Shown here piece after piece: positions 62,781-64,000 of a stretch of 64,000 bases of DNA. How positions within the stretch are numbered: the first letter of the stretch is position 1; the number at the start of each line of letters is the position of its first letter. The notes below the pieces were generated by a model. That model saw nothing but the letters and a program-made list of their open reading frames with translations. It was not told the DNA's origin and did no database searches. Source of the DNA: Candidatus Kuenenia stuttgartensis (GTDB lineage: Bacteria > Planctomycetota > Planctomycetia > Isosphaerales > Isosphaeraceae). The stretch covers positions 1 to 64,000 of the forward strand of contig CAMBEP010000017.1 of the NCBI GenBank assembly GCA_945865635.1. The letters run 5' to 3'. A program made the position numbers and the translations under genes.

Positions 62781-63378
62781 CGGGCACGGTTTTATGTCGC
62801 TTACGCATCAAAATGGCAGAGATGATCCAAAGCAGCAGGGCCCAGCCGATTCCATAAATCAGATAAGCCTCTTCGATCCAGAAGATCATGGCCCAGCCCA
62901 TGGCCCAGGTCCAGACAGCAGCGAGCACGAACCATGGATTGACAATCCATGCCGTGACGGCCCAGGCAAAGCATGAGAGACTGGCCCAGACGGGTTTGAA
63001 CCAGTTGAAGTGATTGGCCTGGTCGGCTGATATTTCGCTGTAACTGGTTGCACTAAAAGAGATAATCAGAAAAGTGGCCCAAATTCTTGCTAGAATGCCT
63101 ATTAACGGTGAAGACTTTGTCCAACCGCGTCCGATCAGCTTGCGTATGATCCAGAGATTGGTGGTTAGTTGCGTGGACCATATAAACAGGTAGGGCAAAG
63201 GATCAATCGTCACATATTTATAACATATATGACAGGAGAGGCTTGCGATAAGATGAGCAAAGCCGATCCAGCCCAGTGTCTCGGGCCATTTTTGTGTGAG
63301 TCCGATTTGGATTAGATCCGAACGAAGTTCGAACCATGCTGTTGTTAATTTGTTGTTCGCAGGTTTGCAGTCAGTCAT
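62767..63378 (-). CDS. Six-helix membrane protein of unknown function
   Basis: A 203-residue Trp-rich protein with five or six hydrophobic helices. It has ETLGWIGFAHLIASLSCHICY near the start and YLIYGIGWALLLWIISAIL at the end, then a basic tail. No motif is recognised; the pattern suits a small transporter or membrane-bound enzyme. It diverges from the M16 gene. Confidence 0.7.
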   Translation of the reverse strand: MTDCKPANNKLTTAWFELRSDLIQIGLTQKWPETLGWIGFAHLIASLSCHICYKYVTIDPLPYLFIWSTQLTTNLWIIRKLIGRGWTKSSPLIGILARIWATFLIISFSATSYSEISADQANHFNWFKPVWASLSCFAWAVTAWIVNPWFVLAAVWTWAMGWAMIFWIEEAYLIYGIGWALLLWIISAILMRKRHKTVPENPE

Positions 63379-63551
63379 CAGAATATCTCGGATAGGCGGT
63401 CAATGGACATGACTATTATGCCTCTTAAAACAGGCTGGTTGAGGAATGACTTGTTCTTCTCTGGTAAAACCAGCGCAAGTTCTTCCAATTTATGATATAT
63501 TACAAGAAATCATTTGATGATGGGTCCAGAAGGTTGGGGAGCACTTGCCGC

Positions 63552-64000
63552 GTGTCAGATAAAACGATTCATATTGAGCGGTTGGCGAACGGTTTAACGA
63601 TTGTAGCCGAGCCCATGACAGCATTAAGGTCAGTAGCGATGACGCTGTTGATACCGGCTGGGGCGATCTACGATCCCGTTGGTTTGCAAGGCCGGTCGTC
63701 GATGATGGCGGAATGGTTGCCTCGTGGGGCAGGCAAGCGCGACGCATCGGAAATTCTGGTTGAGCTTGATGCACTTGGTGTGAGCCACCAGCAGTCGGCA
63801 TCGACATCGCATGTAAGTATTTCGGCAGCGATGTTGGGATCGAGTTTGGGGCCAGCACTTGAGATCATGGCGGACATGGTGCTTTGTCCGCACCTTGGGA
63901 AAGAATCGTTCGAGCCGATTCAAGCTCTTGCTTTGCAAAGTCTTCAGAGCCTGGAAGATGATCCTGCCTCGCTGGCGATGACTCATCTGCGATGCCGATA
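63552..64000 (+). CDS. M16-family peptidase-like protein, zinc site missing (partial)
   Basis: First 149 codons of a gene cut by the window end. The start is GTG 63552 (V-S-D-K-T-I-H) with GGGGAG about 11 bases upstream. The N-terminus, ANGLTIVAEPMTALRSVAMTLL and PAGAIYDP, is that of the M16 (pitrilysin/MPP) fold. At the place of the zinc motif HXXEH the sequence reads SSMMAEWLPRGAG: the Glu is kept but both His are changed. This fits a catalytically inactive M16 subunit that pairs with an active one, often encoded next door; that partner would be past the window end. A later zinc site cannot be excluded. Confidence 0.82.
   Translation, partial: MSDKTIHIERLANGLTIVAEPMTALRSVAMTLLIPAGAIYDPVGLQGRSSMMAEWLPRGAGKRDASEILVELDALGVSHQQSASTSHVSISAAMLGSSLGPALEIMADMVLCPHLGKESFEPIQALALQSLQSLEDDPASLAMTHLRCR

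Overview
This 64 kb window comes from a planctomycete (phylum Planctomycetota) chromosome. The sequence shows two paired PSCyt/DUF1549-DUF1553 plus DUF1501 gene sets and a third lone DUF1501 gene. It also has a DUF1559 prepilin with the H-X9-DG tail, a PEP-CTERM-tagged secreted protease, a formylglycine-type sulfatase, a DUF1573 protein and a Gly/Met-rich protein with a secretin-like short domain. Base composition looks close to even, lower than in many cultured planctomycetes. I cannot place it below class with confidence. I see no rRNA, tRNA, CRISPR array, prophage, transposase or other clear mobile element. The region reads as ordinary chromosome with short, mostly two- to four-gene operons, many joined by 4-base stop/start overlaps.

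Layout. 0-13 kb: thrS (minus), a PEP-CTERM trypsin-like protease, a Tat-exported alpha/beta hydrolase, a lone DUF1501 protein, a GT2 glycosyltransferase, the futalosine-pathway menaquinone genes mqnA-mqnC, two small exported or anchored unknowns, and an FHA-GAF histidine kinase. 13-23 kb: a DUF1559 prepilin behind a 600-base leader, a three-gene ABC export cassette, and the first PSCyt1/DUF1501 pair. 23-36 kb: a large glucoamylase-like six-hairpin glycosidase, a sugar-isomerase-like TIM barrel, a small secreted Tyr/Gly-rich protein, a tightly coupled LarA-like/HAD/Nudix operon, a minus-strand membrane protein/sulfatase/GT-C-like operon, and manA. 36-45 kb: the second DUF1549-DUF1553/DUF1501 pair (with a probable PA14-like N-terminus), a DUF1573 protein, a tetraheme lipoprotein with a 5'-nucleotidase-like N-terminal part, a DUF962 protein, a free-standing tRNA-binding domain and an esterase. 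45-56 kb: recN, an SDR, a NifU-domain protein coupled to hemW, a bacterial RRM protein, an STN-like exported protein, an M29 aminopeptidase, an orphan two-domain ABC permease and carA. 56-64 kb: a DUF2135-like export-associated protein, the Gly/Met-repeat STN-like protein, an unknown secreted protein with a strong terminator, a LegB-like epimerase/dehydratase, a six-helix membrane protein and the start of an M16-family peptidase that lacks its zinc site.

Themes. Several genes fit a respiring heterotroph that breaks down sulfated or branched polysaccharides: sulfatase, glycosidase, PSCyt heme proteins, menaquinone synthesis, a tetraheme lipoprotein and manA. Information-processing and housekeeping genes (thrS, recN, carA, hemW) are interspersed. 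No single locus is clearly a new defence or mobile system. The most interesting items are the LarA-like/HAD/Nudix operon, the 5'-nucleotidase-tetraheme fusion, the split of PSCyt architectures, the orphan FbpB/ThiP-like permease, the zinc-site-less M16 protein and the STN/Gly-Met-repeat protein. All functions are read from sequence patterns without database searches.
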